A DNA stretch of 64,000 nt from Mesorhizobium loti. Its GTDB lineage: Bacteria; Pseudomonadota; Alphaproteobacteria; Rhizobiales; Rhizobiaceae. Below are positions 32,746 to 42,020 of the stretch, one piece after another. The DNA lies in contig NZ_CP033334.1 of NCBI RefSeq assembly GCF_013170705.1, positions 6,115,501-6,179,500 on the forward strand. Direction: 5' to 3'. Every line of letters starts with the position of its first letter. The first letter of the stretch is position 1. Under the pieces are notes generated by a model. The model saw nothing but the letters and a program-made list of their open reading frames with translations. It searched no databases and had not been told where the DNA came from. Both the position numbers and the translations under genes were made by a program.

Positions 32746-35150
32746 CGCACAGCATCGACACGAGCTTCAAGCAGAAGAAGCAGGCGCGAGCCGCGTTGCG
32801 CAGGCGCACGCTTTGGCGCAGGCTCATTGCCGGTTTCGCTGTGGTGATCCTGCTGTCCATCGCCGCCGGTTTCTACTTAACCGCGGACTATTGGTCGTTC
32901 GGCGACGAAGACGAGGAATTGCACGCCGTCGAAGGTGCGGACGATGTGCCGGCCGATGCCTCCGTCTACGTGCCCGCCATCATAGACCTGGCTGGAGATC
33001 CGATGTGGATCACCCTGGCACCCGATGCCGACACCGCAAGCAAGGGCCATACGGTGGCACGGCCGGCCGAGCTCGACAGTTCCGGCGCCTCGCCGCAGAT
33101 CGAGATCCTCTCCGACGTGATGCTTAGCGCCAGCGAAAAGTTCATGACGACGATCCCGTCGACGCAGGAGGACTTCGCGTTCTTCCAGGCGCAGCGGCGG
33201 ACCGCTCCGGCATCTCCGGCTGCCGCACCCACAGAGCAGGCCGCCCCGCCTGCCCCGGCGTCGCCACCGGACGACCAGCAGGGCGACCTGAATAACGACC
33301 TTCAGGCGGCACCCGATGCGGGTGGGGCCCCGGCTGTTCCGGTGCCCAAGCAGGATGCCGACGACCCGGAGGCCGGCTGGGGAGAGACCGTCAATCAGGG
33401 CGAGGCAGCGCTGCCCGCTTTCACGAAGACCCAGATCGAGAACAATACGACCGTGGCAACCGTGACCAACGAATACCAGCGCTTCGAGGCGACCGAAGAC
33501 ACGTTCGTGAAGATCCTCAACGACCGCAGCCTGGACAGCGTTGTGCTCGATGCACATTTCTCCACCGACGATGCCAAACTGGCGGGCGAAGCGCTGAAGG
33601 CGCTCTTCAACCGGGACGGGCTGGAACCGGGTTATGTCGTCGCCATGCGCGGGTTCCGGCCGAACCGCGGCACGGCCACGATGTCGCTCATGCAGGTTTC
33701 GGTCTACGCCAAGAATGTCTTTGTCGGCACGCTGACGCGCGACGCCGCGGGCGCCTTCGTGTCGGGTGTCGACCCCTGGGTGCGCGAGGACCTGTTCAAC
33801 TATTCCGGTACCGATCAAGGCGGGCCCAAGCGGCAATACCGCCTGCTCGACGCGATCTATTCGACGGCCGCGCGCAACAAGGTCCCGACCGGCGTCATCG
33901 GCGAGGCGATCATGTACCTGTCGCGAGGACAGGACCTCGACGCCTTCGCCAGCGAGGACCAGCGCCTGGTGCTGATCTACTCGCAGACGCCGCGCGGCAA
34001 GGACGAGACGTCCGGGCGGGTGCTTTATGTCGGCGTCCAGGGCGGTGAGAAGACCATCGACTGTTTCGTCTTCCAGCAGAGCGACGGCCAGTTCGCCTGC
34101 GTGACGGGCAATGACGAGGTGCGCTCGCTGACTGTCGCCAACGGCATGGTGACGCCGGTGAACGGGGTCATGACCTCGACGTTCGGCCCGCGCAAGCACC
34201 CGATCCTCGGCGTCGTTCGCATCCACAAGGGTGTCGATTGGGCAGCCCCTGTCGGCACGCCGGTCGAGGCGGCCTTCGATGGCGAGATCAGTTTCCAGGG
34301 CGACGGCGGCAGCTATGGCAATCTGGTGAAGATCTCGCATGCGAACGGGCGCGAAACGCGCTACGCGCATATGCAAAAATTCGCCATTGCGAGCGGCGTC
34401 GGCACCAAGGTGAAGGCCGGCGACGTCATTGGCTATATCGGCACCACCGGGCTTTCGACCGGCCCGCATTTGCATTTCGAGCTCTACCAGAATGGCGAGG
34501 CGATCGATCCGCTGGGGACCTCCACCACGGTCGCCACCTATGATGCCGGCAATTCCGGCGATGTCGCCGTTGAAACGCTGACCGAGCGGATCGTTCACGT
34601 CGAAAGCGGCGGCAGCGCCCGCGCCAAGAACCCGAATTCCTCGGCGACCGGCGCCGGCCAGTTCATAACCAAGACCTGGATCAGGATGATGAATACCTAT
34701 CGTCCGGAACTCGCGCGCACGCTGTCGACCGCCGACCTCTTGGCTCTGCGCTACGACGCCACCATTTCACGAGAGATGGTGCGCAATCTGGCGCGCGAAG
34801 GCGAGGCCTATCTTCGGGCGCGCGGCCACCAGATCACGGCCGGCCGGCTCTATCTCTGTCATTTCCTGGGAATGGAAGGCGCGCACCAGGTGCTGTCGGC
34901 GCCAGCTTCGGCGCAACTGAGCGCCGTGCTGGGGTCGGCCGTCATCCAGGCCAACCCGTTTCTCACCGGCAAGACAGCCAGCTATGTGGTGGACTGGGCC
35001 GAAAGGAAGATGGGCCAAAAGCTGAGCCGTGTGGCCACCGACGCCAGCCCGCAGACGACGACTACGGAGATCCGCCAGACATCGCCGGAGTTCGAAAAAT
35101 ACAAGCAGGCCGTCACCGCCCTCATAGGTTCGATTCAGAATACGCTTTGA
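32742..35150 (+). CDS. Membrane-anchored peptidoglycan hydrolase: M23 peptidase plus lysozyme-like domain
   Basis: 802 residues from a GTG overlapping the preceding stop. One membrane segment (about 25-48), a Pro/Ala/Asp-rich periplasmic linker, then an M23/LytM domain (about 475-600) with the zinc motifs 'RIHKGVDW' and 'TGPHLHFELYQNG'. The C-terminal 170 residues have 'RIVHVESGGSARAKNPNSSA' and 'TGAGQFITKTWIRM', a lysozyme/lytic transglycosylase pattern with Glu in HVESGG as the likely catalyst. It probably opens the cell wall locally for T6SS assembly; an effector role is less likely because it is anchored. Confidence 0.82.
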   Translation: MTHSIDTSFKQKKQARAALRRRTLWRRLIAGFAVVILLSIAAGFYLTADYWSFGDEDEELHAVEGADDVPADASVYVPAIIDLAGDPMWITLAPDADTASKGHTVARPAELDSSGASPQIEILSDVMLSASEKFMTTIPSTQEDFAFFQAQRRTAPASPAAAPTEQAAPPAPASPPDDQQGDLNNDLQAAPDAGGAPAVPVPKQDADDPEAGWGETVNQGEAALPAFTKTQIENNTTVATVTNEYQRFEATEDTFVKILNDRSLDSVVLDAHFSTDDAKLAGEALKALFNRDGLEPGYVVAMRGFRPNRGTATMSLMQVSVYAKNVFVGTLTRDAAGAFVSGVDPWVREDLFNYSGTDQGGPKRQYRLLDAIYSTAARNKVPTGVIGEAIMYLSRGQDLDAFASEDQRLVLIYSQTPRGKDETSGRVLYVGVQGGEKTIDCFVFQQSDGQFACVTGNDEVRSLTVANGMVTPVNGVMTSTFGPRKHPILGVVRIHKGVDWAAPVGTPVEAAFDGEISFQGDGGSYGNLVKISHANGRETRYAHMQKFAIASGVGTKVKAGDVIGYIGTTGLSTGPHLHFELYQNGEAIDPLGTSTTVATYDAGNSGDVAVETLTERIVHVESGGSARAKNPNSSATGAGQFITKTWIRMMNTYRPELARTLSTADLLALRYDATISREMVRNLAREGEAYLRARGHQITAGRLYLCHFLGMEGAHQVLSAPASAQLSAVLGSAVIQANPFLTGKTASYVVDWAERKMGQKLSRVATDASPQTTTTEIRQTSPEFEKYKQAVTALIGSIQNTL

Positions 35151-35220
35151 GGCTCCCATCATGGGTCAAGATCACATACGCCCTGCAGGTCGTTGAGAAG
35201 TGGCGCAACCGCGGCCGTGC

Positions 35221-35237
35221 GGCGGGATGATCCCGCC
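35221..35237. terminator. Hairpin between convergent genes
   Basis: A perfect 7-base stem GGCGGGA / TCCCGCC with a TGA loop lies between the convergent hydrolase and OmpA genes. There is no following T run, so it may act as a Rho-dependent stop or mRNA 3-prime stabiliser rather than a classical terminator. Confidence 0.35.
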
Positions 35238-35329
35238 ACCCGGGCGCAACAACGACTTCCTGCCAAGGGCACTGACCTTCGGCGCCGGTGTGGCCGGGGG
35301 TGGCGCGCTCAACCAGCGACCGGTGCGCG

Positions 35330-35866
35330 CTACTGCGTCTTTATCCGCATTTCCACGCGGCGGTTGACCGGATCGTAAGGGTTGGGGCTGCGTGGATTCT
35401 TTTCGCCCATGCCAATGGCGTCAATGCGGGCTGCCTCAATCCCCTTGGCCCTCAGGAAGGCTGCCACCGATTGTGCTCGTCGTTGTGACAAGCCTTCGTT
35501 GTAATGCACAGTGCCGGTGGCGTCGGTGTAGCCTTCGACGACGAAGCTGAAGGTGCTCAGCCTGCTGTCCTTGAGAGCCTTGGCGAACTCGTCGAGTTCA
35601 GCGCGCGCTGTGGTATCGAGCGCGGCCGAATCCAATCCGAAATTGATCAGCATATCGAGGCTGGATTTTTCGGCCGGCCCGTCCTTCGCCTTGCTCTTGC
35701 TTTTGCACTCCTCCTCGGTGCCGACACAAATTCCGCGCGACTTGCCTAGATCGGCCGCGCCGGCAAAAAACTTCACGATGTCCTCTGATTTCTGAACGGG
35801 GTCGGCGGAAGCGTGGGTCGAGAAAAACACGAACGCCAACACAAAGGCTGTACTGCCCCACTGCAT
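35330..35866 (-). CDS. Small OmpA-domain envelope protein
   Basis: 178 residues. Start MQWGSTAFVLAFVFFSTHASA is a clear signal peptide. A short charged region is followed by a C-terminal OmpA peptidoglycan-binding domain with 'FVVEGYTDATGTVHYNEGLS', 'QRRAQSVAAFLRAKGI' and 'NPYDPVNRRVEMRIK'. It has no lipobox or membrane segment after cleavage, so it is probably a soluble periplasmic wall-binding protein. It lies beside the hydrolase gene, in the opposite direction, at the edge of the T6SS accessory set. Confidence 0.82.
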   Translation of the reverse strand: MQWGSTAFVLAFVFFSTHASADPVQKSEDIVKFFAGAADLGKSRGICVGTEEECKSKSKAKDGPAEKSSLDMLINFGLDSAALDTTARAELDEFAKALKDSRLSTFSFVVEGYTDATGTVHYNEGLSQRRAQSVAAFLRAKGIEAARIDAIGMGEKNPRSPNPYDPVNRRVEMRIKTQ

Positions 35867-36055
35867 AGCGGTTACTCCTGTTTGAGCATCCGATTTCGAC
35901 GATCGTGAGGATATCAAATCGCAAGGCAATTGTCTGTCGATAAACGCTGGAGCACGATAGTGCCGACGGGTCCCGCGGCGTCAGAGGTTCAGACTTGACC
36001 CGCGCCGCGCCTGAGGCTTGAGTGGCCAGGGCTTCTCGATGAAAGCGTGGCGGTC

Positions 36056-36634
36056 ATGGCCAATGGGCTTCGATTCAAGACGGCACGGGATCTTTTCATG
36101 GCTTGTCCCGCCATTGCCAGGGACATGGGAACACCTCCAACCGAACAGGACTCGATCGCATTTTGCCGCGACCTCCTTGCCGGACGCGTTCCCGAGGAAG
36201 CGATCACCTTTTGTGCCTACCTGCTTCCCGAGCGGGCCGCGGTCTGGTGGGCGCATGAATGCCTGAGCCACTTGACCGACCTGTTCGATGGAACCGATCA
36301 AGAACTGCTTGCGCATGTTCGCGACTGGGTGGGTGAACCGGACAATCCCCGCCATCGAGCAGCCGTCGGCACAGCCGCGGCCGCACCACCGACAACGCCG
36401 GTCGGCTGGATCGCTCTCGCCGCCGGATGGCGTGACAGCGGCTCGGCCATGGCCACGACCGAGATGGCGGCCTTGCAACCATTTCCTGCCGCCCATGCAG
36501 TCAATGCGGGGATACTGGCCGGACTGGCCCGTGTCGCTCTCACGGACCGGTTTGCCGTGCTTTCGGCATTTGTCGACATGGGCATCCAGATGGCCGAGAT
36601 CGAGGCGTTGCGCCAATCGGCGGATGCCTATTAA
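36056..36634 (+). CDS. Uncharacterised conserved protein in the T6SS locus
   Basis: About 192 residues, mainly helical, with Trp-rich patches ('AAVWWAHECLSHL', 'GWIALAAGWRDSGS') and no signal peptide. The pattern resembles uncharacterised small proteins found at T6SS loci of proteobacteria, but I cannot name the family with confidence. It may start at ATG 36056 or GTG 36047. It is the only + strand gene inside the - strand envelope accessory set, and it converges on the caspase gene, 44 bases away. Confidence 0.55.
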   Translation: MANGLRFKTARDLFMACPAIARDMGTPPTEQDSIAFCRDLLAGRVPEEAITFCAYLLPERAAVWWAHECLSHLTDLFDGTDQELLAHVRDWVGEPDNPRHRAAVGTAAAAPPTTPVGWIALAAGWRDSGSAMATTEMAALQPFPAAHAVNAGILAGLARVALTDRFAVLSAFVDMGIQMAEIEALRQSADAY

Positions 36635-36678
36635 GGCCGCCATCCCGGCGGAATCGACTGGAGCCGCCACTTTCCTGC

Positions 36679-37917
36679 CTATTTGCAGCCGCCCTGCGCC
36701 CATTTGGCAAGCGCCACCTTGAAGCGTGTGCCCAGCGGATGTTGCAGGCGCAGCACCGAGACATCGTTGGCGGCAAAATTCTTCGCCTGATCGCACAGCC
36801 GGGCCTCGTTCCATTCGTGGCAACCGTCGCAGTGCTTGCCCTCCCAGACCGACTTGTCCAACCCCTCCACCGGGCTGAAAAGCGGCTTGCCCTTGATCAG
36901 TTCGGCGATGCTCTTGCCGTCGATCGCCGCATCGCCGAAGTCGATCGGATGGTCGAAAAGGATCGGGGCATCCGACGCCAGTTTGGGGATTTTCCGACGC
37001 AGCGCATCAAGCGCAAGCTGGTCATCGCCCTGGTTCGCCGCCGCGCCGGTGTTGCGCGCTTCGGAGCCGCTTTCCGCCTGAGGCGCGCTCGCCTCGCCAA
37101 CGATCAATGGCGCATTGAGATCGACCTTGTGCAGGACGACCTCCGTGGTCAGCGAAACGTTGATCCAGGGACGCTGCTTGCCGGCTGTTGCCTTGAAGAC
37201 GTCGCTGGTGACCCTGTTCATGGCCTCGGTGATGGAGACGTTGGATTCGCCGATGTGCTGAAGCAATGCCGCTGTGAAGGGCGAGTGCTCGCCCGACCCG
37301 TCATAGGCGAGTTGGTTGGGGCTGGCGGCGAAGGCGACGAGCGTGCCGGCGCCTCCATTCTCGATCGGAATCTCGGCCAGGCCGCTGCTCGCACCGTTGA
37401 CGCCCGCGGTCTTGGCCAGCGCCTCGGCAAGAGGATTGTCGCGGCAGGCGTCGAGAAATACCAGCCTGATGCTGGTCTCCCGCGACATCTGTCGCAAAAC
37501 GAAATCAACCGACACAGCCTCGAAGTCGAGAGAGGTCTCGTCCTCCAGCGCGGCGTCGACCGGGAGCAGGTAGTTCTTGCCGGAAACCTGCAAGCCGTGC
37601 CCGGCATAGAAGAAGAGCGCGATGTCGGCACCACGCACCTGTTTTGCGAACTGGGCAATCGTCGCCTGCGTCTGCAATTTGGTTTCGTCGAAACCGGAAA
37701 CGACCTCGAAGTCGAGCTTCTTCAAGCGTTCGGCCATGACCTGGGCGTCGCGCACCGGATTGGCGAGCGCCGCCGCGTGCTGGTACTGGGCGTTGCCGAG
37801 GACAAGCGCCACGCGGCGCTCGGCGCTGGCGCCCGTCAAAGTCAACAGCAAGGCGAGCGCCGCAAGACAGGCGGCGCGAAAGATGCCACCGCAACGGGCG
37901 ATCGGATCGGACTTCAC
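36679..37917 (-). CDS. Exported caspase-fold protein with C-terminal CXXCH motif
   Basis: 412 residues from a GTG with a GAGGT ribosome site, beginning with a signal peptide that ends 'LLTLTGASA'. The caspase p20-like domain follows (about 33-275), with catalytic His107 in 'FFYAGHGLQ' and Cys158 in 'LVFLDACRDNP'. The C-terminal 120 residues hold 'CDGCHEW' (Cys363, Cys366, His367), the covalent haem-binding motif of c-type cytochromes. Both parts should act in the periplasm. This fusion is unusual. The gene starts 7 bases after the YceI-OmpA stop and is probably in its operon. Confidence 0.8.
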   Translation of the reverse strand: MKSDPIARCGGIFRAACLAALALLLTLTGASAERRVALVLGNAQYQHAAALANPVRDAQVMAERLKKLDFEVVSGFDETKLQTQATIAQFAKQVRGADIALFFYAGHGLQVSGKNYLLPVDAALEDETSLDFEAVSVDFVLRQMSRETSIRLVFLDACRDNPLAEALAKTAGVNGASSGLAEIPIENGGAGTLVAFAASPNQLAYDGSGEHSPFTAALLQHIGESNVSITEAMNRVTSDVFKATAGKQRPWINVSLTTEVVLHKVDLNAPLIVGEASAPQAESGSEARNTGAAANQGDDQLALDALRRKIPKLASDAPILFDHPIDFGDAAIDGKSIAELIKGKPLFSPVEGLDKSVWEGKHCDGCHEWNEARLCDQAKNFAANDVSVLRLQHPLGTRFKVALAKWAQGGCK

Positions 37918-37924
37918 CGCGACC

Positions 37925-38983
37925 TCAAAGCTTGGTGGCGGAAAACTCGATCCGCCGATTGAGCGCCTTGTTCTTGGGGGTATCGTTGGCGGCAACCGGC
38001 CGCTCCTCGCCGTAGCCCGTGGAACTGACCTGGTTGCGTGGAATGCCGGCGGCAACCAACGCATCCGCAACCGCCTGGGCCCGGCGCTCCGACAACAGCT
38101 TGTTCGCCTCCGGCGATCCGTCTGAATCGGTATAACCGGAGACCTCGACCTTCAGGCTCGGGCATTTTCCGACGACGCCTTCAACCTCGGTCAGCAAGGG
38201 ACGGCTTTTCGCGTCGAGCCGAGCGCTGGCAGGCCGGAAATAGATGGCGCCGGTGCGCGAGAGCACGGCGAACCTGTTCAGGCATTCCTCGTCGCTGAAG
38301 TTCGCCTTGGCGGCATCCGTGGCAACCGGCCCCACATCGGCCGAACTCGCCGCCGCGGCCTGGGTGGCAGCCGGCTTGCTGCCATCCGCGGTAAAGACGA
38401 AATCGAACGACACCGATGCGGTGGGAACGATGTTGGTGACGTTGGCGGCCTGCTGCAGCTTGTCGATGTTCGGCAACAGGCCGAAATCCTCGACATGGAC
38501 CGCGACCGGAGCTTCCGAGGCAACCGACACCATGGTGTCGCTGATCATGGTGACGACGACACTGGCCTCGAGGTCCTTGTCGACGCCGTGCAGATTGAGG
38601 CGGAAGGGCAGCGTTGCCTTCACCCTGCGCTTTGTCGCGAGGTCGCCGAATGCGGCAGGATCCACCTTCGCCGTAAGCTCGGCGGTCGGGTATTTGAATG
38701 TCTCGAAGAACAGGAAGCGCATGCGGACATTGCGCAGATCGACGCCGGTATCGACCGAATTGAGGTCGAACGTGACCTTGGCATCACCCGCCGAACTCAG
38801 CGTGCCGGTGATGTTCCTGATCTTGTTGGTCTCGACGATCGTGTTCTTCTTGACCGACTGGTATGTGATCACCGAAGCGGTGGGATCGAGCGTCCAGTTC
38901 GGCGCGGCGCCTGACGCTTGCGATCCGAACAGGAACAACAACGCAGCGATCAAGCCACGAGCCCTAGCAGGCCCTTTCGCCAT
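37925..38983 (-). CDS. YceI-like / OmpA fusion envelope protein
   Basis: About 352 residues from ATG 38983, giving a clean signal peptide (MAKGPARARGLIAALLFLFG, cleavage near SQASGA); ATG 39013 is an alternative. The first half (about 30-205) looks like a YceI lipocalin domain ('WTLDPTASVITYQSVKKNTI', 'VTFDLNSVDTGVDLRNVRMR'). The C-terminal half (about 245-352) is an OmpA domain ('VEVSGYTDSDGSPEANKLLS', 'NRRIEFSATKL'). It should bind peptidoglycan and perhaps a hydrophobic ligand in the periplasm. It is upstream of and coupled to the caspase/CXXCH gene. Confidence 0.8.
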   Translation of the reverse strand: MAKGPARARGLIAALLFLFGSQASGAAPNWTLDPTASVITYQSVKKNTIVETNKIRNITGTLSSAGDAKVTFDLNSVDTGVDLRNVRMRFLFFETFKYPTAELTAKVDPAAFGDLATKRRVKATLPFRLNLHGVDKDLEASVVVTMISDTMVSVASEAPVAVHVEDFGLLPNIDKLQQAANVTNIVPTASVSFDFVFTADGSKPAATQAAAASSADVGPVATDAAKANFSDEECLNRFAVLSRTGAIYFRPASARLDAKSRPLLTEVEGVVGKCPSLKVEVSGYTDSDGSPEANKLLSERRAQAVADALVAAGIPRNQVSSTGYGEERPVAANDTPKNKALNRRIEFSATKL

Positions 38984-39174
38984 TACCTTCCAGAATGCGA
39001 CGACTTCGTACATGGAACGCCCCTGCCCAGGACAACCGTATCGATACCGACACCATGCGGGAGCATAGATCACTTGCGACTGCTTGGCGAGCAGTTGCAG
39101 CTCTTCCGATCAAGTCCAGGCAGCGGAATTCGCGGTACCAAATGGTGGGACCGACCTTGACTGCTATTGAACAC

Positions 39175-39453
39175 TCATCCCCAGCCACCGCCACCGCCTC
39201 CGTTGCTGCCACCGCCCAAAGGTGGAACGACGACAGGTGCCGTTTCCTCAACCGGCTTGATCACCTTCTTGGCGGTGACCTTCTTCTGCTGGCCGATCTT
39301 TGGCGTGGACGTCGTGCGAACCAGCTTCGGCCTGTGTTTCGTCGTCGTCACCGTCGGTTCGGCCTTGGGCGCGACGGACATGCAGCCCGTTAGCGCCGCA
39401 AGGGCACCAGATAGAACTGCCGCAATCAATGCCTGCTTCACTGCCCTGCCCAC
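39175..39453 (-). CDS. Small Gly-rich lipoprotein
   Basis: 92 residues from a GTG start preceded by a perfect AAGGAGGT ribosome site, which makes it the clear start over earlier codons. The N-terminus has a signal with lipobox 'ALTGC'. The mature part is Lys/Thr/Val-rich and ends in a Gly-rich tail ('PPLGGGSNGGGGGGWG'). It is probably anchored in the outer membrane. It follows the second caspase gene by 17 bases, so the two are probably one transcript. No known family is recognised. Confidence 0.7.
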   Translation of the reverse strand: MGRAVKQALIAAVLSGALAALTGCMSVAPKAEPTVTTTKHRPKLVRTTSTPKIGQQKKVTAKKVIKPVEETAPVVVPPLGGGSNGGGGGGWG

Positions 39454-39470
39454 AGTTACCTCCTTGTGCG

Positions 39471-42020
39471 TCAAAACAGGTCCCGTCGCGGGTTGGCTTG
39501 CTCCCAAACCGCTCTGGCTGCCTTGACCAGTTGGTCGTCCAGCGAACCGTTCGCCGGGATCTTCGACTTGAGTTCGCCGCGCAACTGCTTGAGCGCCGCG
39601 GCTTTTGTTTTCGCCCCGAATTTTGTCAGCGCCGTCTGGGCGCCCGGCAGTTCCTTGCGAAGATCAAGTGCGACCGCGAAGGCCAGATAACGCACCGCTT
39701 TCGCCTGGTCAGCCTTGTCGCCCTTCTGCATCTCGAGCGCGGCGCGATCATACGCACCGGATTGATCGCCGCGAGCGGTGGCCAGCTCGAACAGTCGTTG
39801 CGCTTCATCGAGGTTTTGTCCTACACCGACACCGTCGCGATACATGCGGGCGAGGCTAGCCGGAGCATAAGGCTGGCCGAGATCCATGGCCTGCTGGAAA
39901 AGCCCTTGCGCCTGCCTGGGATCCTTGCCGACGCCCACGCCGGCCAAATAGTTACGGCCGAGCAGATTCATCGAATACATGTCCTGCCGCTCCACGCCAG
40001 CTTTCAGAAAAGCCACGGCGCGGGACGGATCCGCAGGCACGCCATTACGGCCCTCCGTGAAGATCGCGGCGAGATCGTTCATCGCGTAGGTATGGCCCAT
40101 GGCTGCCGCCTTGAGCAGCAGGTCCAGCCCCTTGCCGGTATCGCGCTCGACACCATAGCCATTGAACAATGCACGGCCCCAGGACGTCATCCCGTAAGGA
40201 TCGCCCTTGTCGGACGCGGCGGCGTAGAAGCTATTGGCCTGCTTGCGGTCGACGGGCATTCCCGTTCCCGTCGCATTGAGGTAGCCTAGCTCGAACACAG
40301 CGCGAACGTGGCCTTTGTCGGCTGCCGCCTGGATCGCTTTCTTGGCGTCCTCGACCTTGCCGGCCGCAAGCAGCGCCCGGCCCAACTCGTAGCGGAAGCG
40401 GGCGACATCGGGATAGGCCTTCACCGCCGCCTCGCAGGCCTTGACCGCCTCGGCGCCAATTTCATTCGGCAGCAGACCGGGAACCACGCCTTGCAGATCG
40501 AGAGGCTCGCCGGCGGCCTGGTCGCACGGATCGACGCTTGGCGACAGTTTCATCGTAGCGGGCTTTGAGGAGCTGCTGTCGGCCCGGATCTCGAAGCCGA
40601 CCTCGACAGCACCGGCAGCACCAATCTGGGGTTCGTAGCGCAGCAGGTCGACCTCATCCGCCATCAGGCTCGACTCTGGCGACAGAGCACGGTCCGGCAG
40701 GGACAGGGTTCCCGTTGCCGGGTAGCTCGCGAGTTTCAGGCTGACCGCGGGATCCCGGGTCGGGAAGTCCAGCTTCAGCGGAACCGGGCCGACACCGACC
40801 GGAACGCTGATCTCGCGGTCTTCGATCGCCTCGGCGGCGCCGGTGATGTGGATGCCCCGCTCCAGCACCTCCTGCTTCTGCTCCGTCTCGAGCGAGGCCA
40901 CGATCTGTTCGCCCTCGGCGCCCTGGCCGTCCTTGACGCGGAACACCATGATGCCCTGGGCCTGACCGCCCCAATTGTCATGCGTGGCGTAGGCCAGCAT
41001 GTCGACCTCTTCGGGCGCACCGACGCCCTTGGGCACATCCATCTTCAGGCGCGGCAGGTCCCTGCCGTCGATCTGTTCGCCGACCGCGACAGCCTTGCCG
41101 TCCAGCAGCAGGCGTCCAAGCGCGGGCGGCCTTTCGATGCTGACCGTGATCGATCCGCCATCGACATCGACCGGTTCCGGCAGATCCAGGGCAACAGGTC
41201 CGACACCCGAGGGCACGACTTTTTCGAGAACCGGCGGCAGCGAAGGTCGGCTGGCGCGGCGCATCAGGACAACCTCGTCGATGAGCGACGAATTCTCCCA
41301 GGGAACCTGCTTGCCGTCGGTGGCCTCGACCACATCGCGGCGCACCGCGGCCATGACCGTGCGTATCTCCTGGTTGGGCGCCAGCGCGCGATGCGAGAAT
41401 GCGGATGAAAACGGGCTGAGGTCTCCCGCTCCATCATAAGCGACCGCTCCTGGCTCGGTGGCAAAGGCAATCAGTGTGTTGAGCGAGCTTTTGACCTGAG
41501 CAAGACCGGTATTGCCCGCCGTGATCAGCTGATCCCTCAACCAATAATCCTTGCGCGGAAACGGGTTGTTGCGACAGGCATCGAGGATGATCACCTGGAT
41601 CTTCGATTTCGCGCGCAATTGCTGCAGGACATCGTCCAGCTTGACCGCCTGGACCTCTATGTCGGCCGCATTCTTTAGCGAGGCATCGACGGGGATCAGG
41701 AAATTCTCGCCGCCGATCTGAAAGCCATGGCCGGAATAGTAGACGACGGACAGATCGGCGCCATCCGCCGCCGCGAGGTAGTTGCGGAACTGCTTCTCGA
41801 ACTGCAACTTTGTGAGATCCTTGGCGACGAACACTTCGAAGCCGGCCAGCCGAAACGTCTTGGATACGTCCTCGGCATCCTTGTCGGGGTTCTTGAGAGC
41901 AGGGATTTCCCGGTACTGGGAATTGCCGATCACCAGGGCGACCCTTCGATCGGCCGACGCATCGAAACTTGTAAGGGCCGCGACAAGGACGACCGCGATC
42001 AATCCGCAAAGCCGGAGCAT
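39471..42020 (-). CDS. Exported caspase-fold protein with Sel1 repeats
   Basis: 849 residues. Start MLRLCGLIAVVLVAAL is a signal peptide. The caspase-like domain (about 23-260) has His98 in 'VVYYSGHGFQ' and Cys149 in 'VIILDACRNNP'. A beta-rich middle region follows, with repeats such as 'SGVGPVALDLPEPV' and 'VGVGPVPLKLDFP'. About six Sel1/TPR-like units (about 575-780) come next, for example 'AVFELGYLNATGTGMPVDRK' and 'MNLLGRNYLAGVGVGKDPRQ'. It should be periplasmic. The Cys-His pair is intact, so it may be an active protease; the target is unknown. Confidence 0.82.
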   Translation of the reverse strand: MLRLCGLIAVVLVAALTSFDASADRRVALVIGNSQYREIPALKNPDKDAEDVSKTFRLAGFEVFVAKDLTKLQFEKQFRNYLAAADGADLSVVYYSGHGFQIGGENFLIPVDASLKNAADIEVQAVKLDDVLQQLRAKSKIQVIILDACRNNPFPRKDYWLRDQLITAGNTGLAQVKSSLNTLIAFATEPGAVAYDGAGDLSPFSSAFSHRALAPNQEIRTVMAAVRRDVVEATDGKQVPWENSSLIDEVVLMRRASRPSLPPVLEKVVPSGVGPVALDLPEPVDVDGGSITVSIERPPALGRLLLDGKAVAVGEQIDGRDLPRLKMDVPKGVGAPEEVDMLAYATHDNWGGQAQGIMVFRVKDGQGAEGEQIVASLETEQKQEVLERGIHITGAAEAIEDREISVPVGVGPVPLKLDFPTRDPAVSLKLASYPATGTLSLPDRALSPESSLMADEVDLLRYEPQIGAAGAVEVGFEIRADSSSSKPATMKLSPSVDPCDQAAGEPLDLQGVVPGLLPNEIGAEAVKACEAAVKAYPDVARFRYELGRALLAAGKVEDAKKAIQAAADKGHVRAVFELGYLNATGTGMPVDRKQANSFYAAASDKGDPYGMTSWGRALFNGYGVERDTGKGLDLLLKAAAMGHTYAMNDLAAIFTEGRNGVPADPSRAVAFLKAGVERQDMYSMNLLGRNYLAGVGVGKDPRQAQGLFQQAMDLGQPYAPASLARMYRDGVGVGQNLDEAQRLFELATARGDQSGAYDRAALEMQKGDKADQAKAVRYLAFAVALDLRKELPGAQTALTKFGAKTKAAALKQLRGELKSKIPANGSLDDQLVKAARAVWEQANPRRDLF

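Noticed and set aside
35227..35329. A frame starting MIPPPGRNNDF as a small PAAR protein
   Set aside because: Beyond the first residues there is no PAAR pattern, and the frame runs into the convergent OmpA gene.
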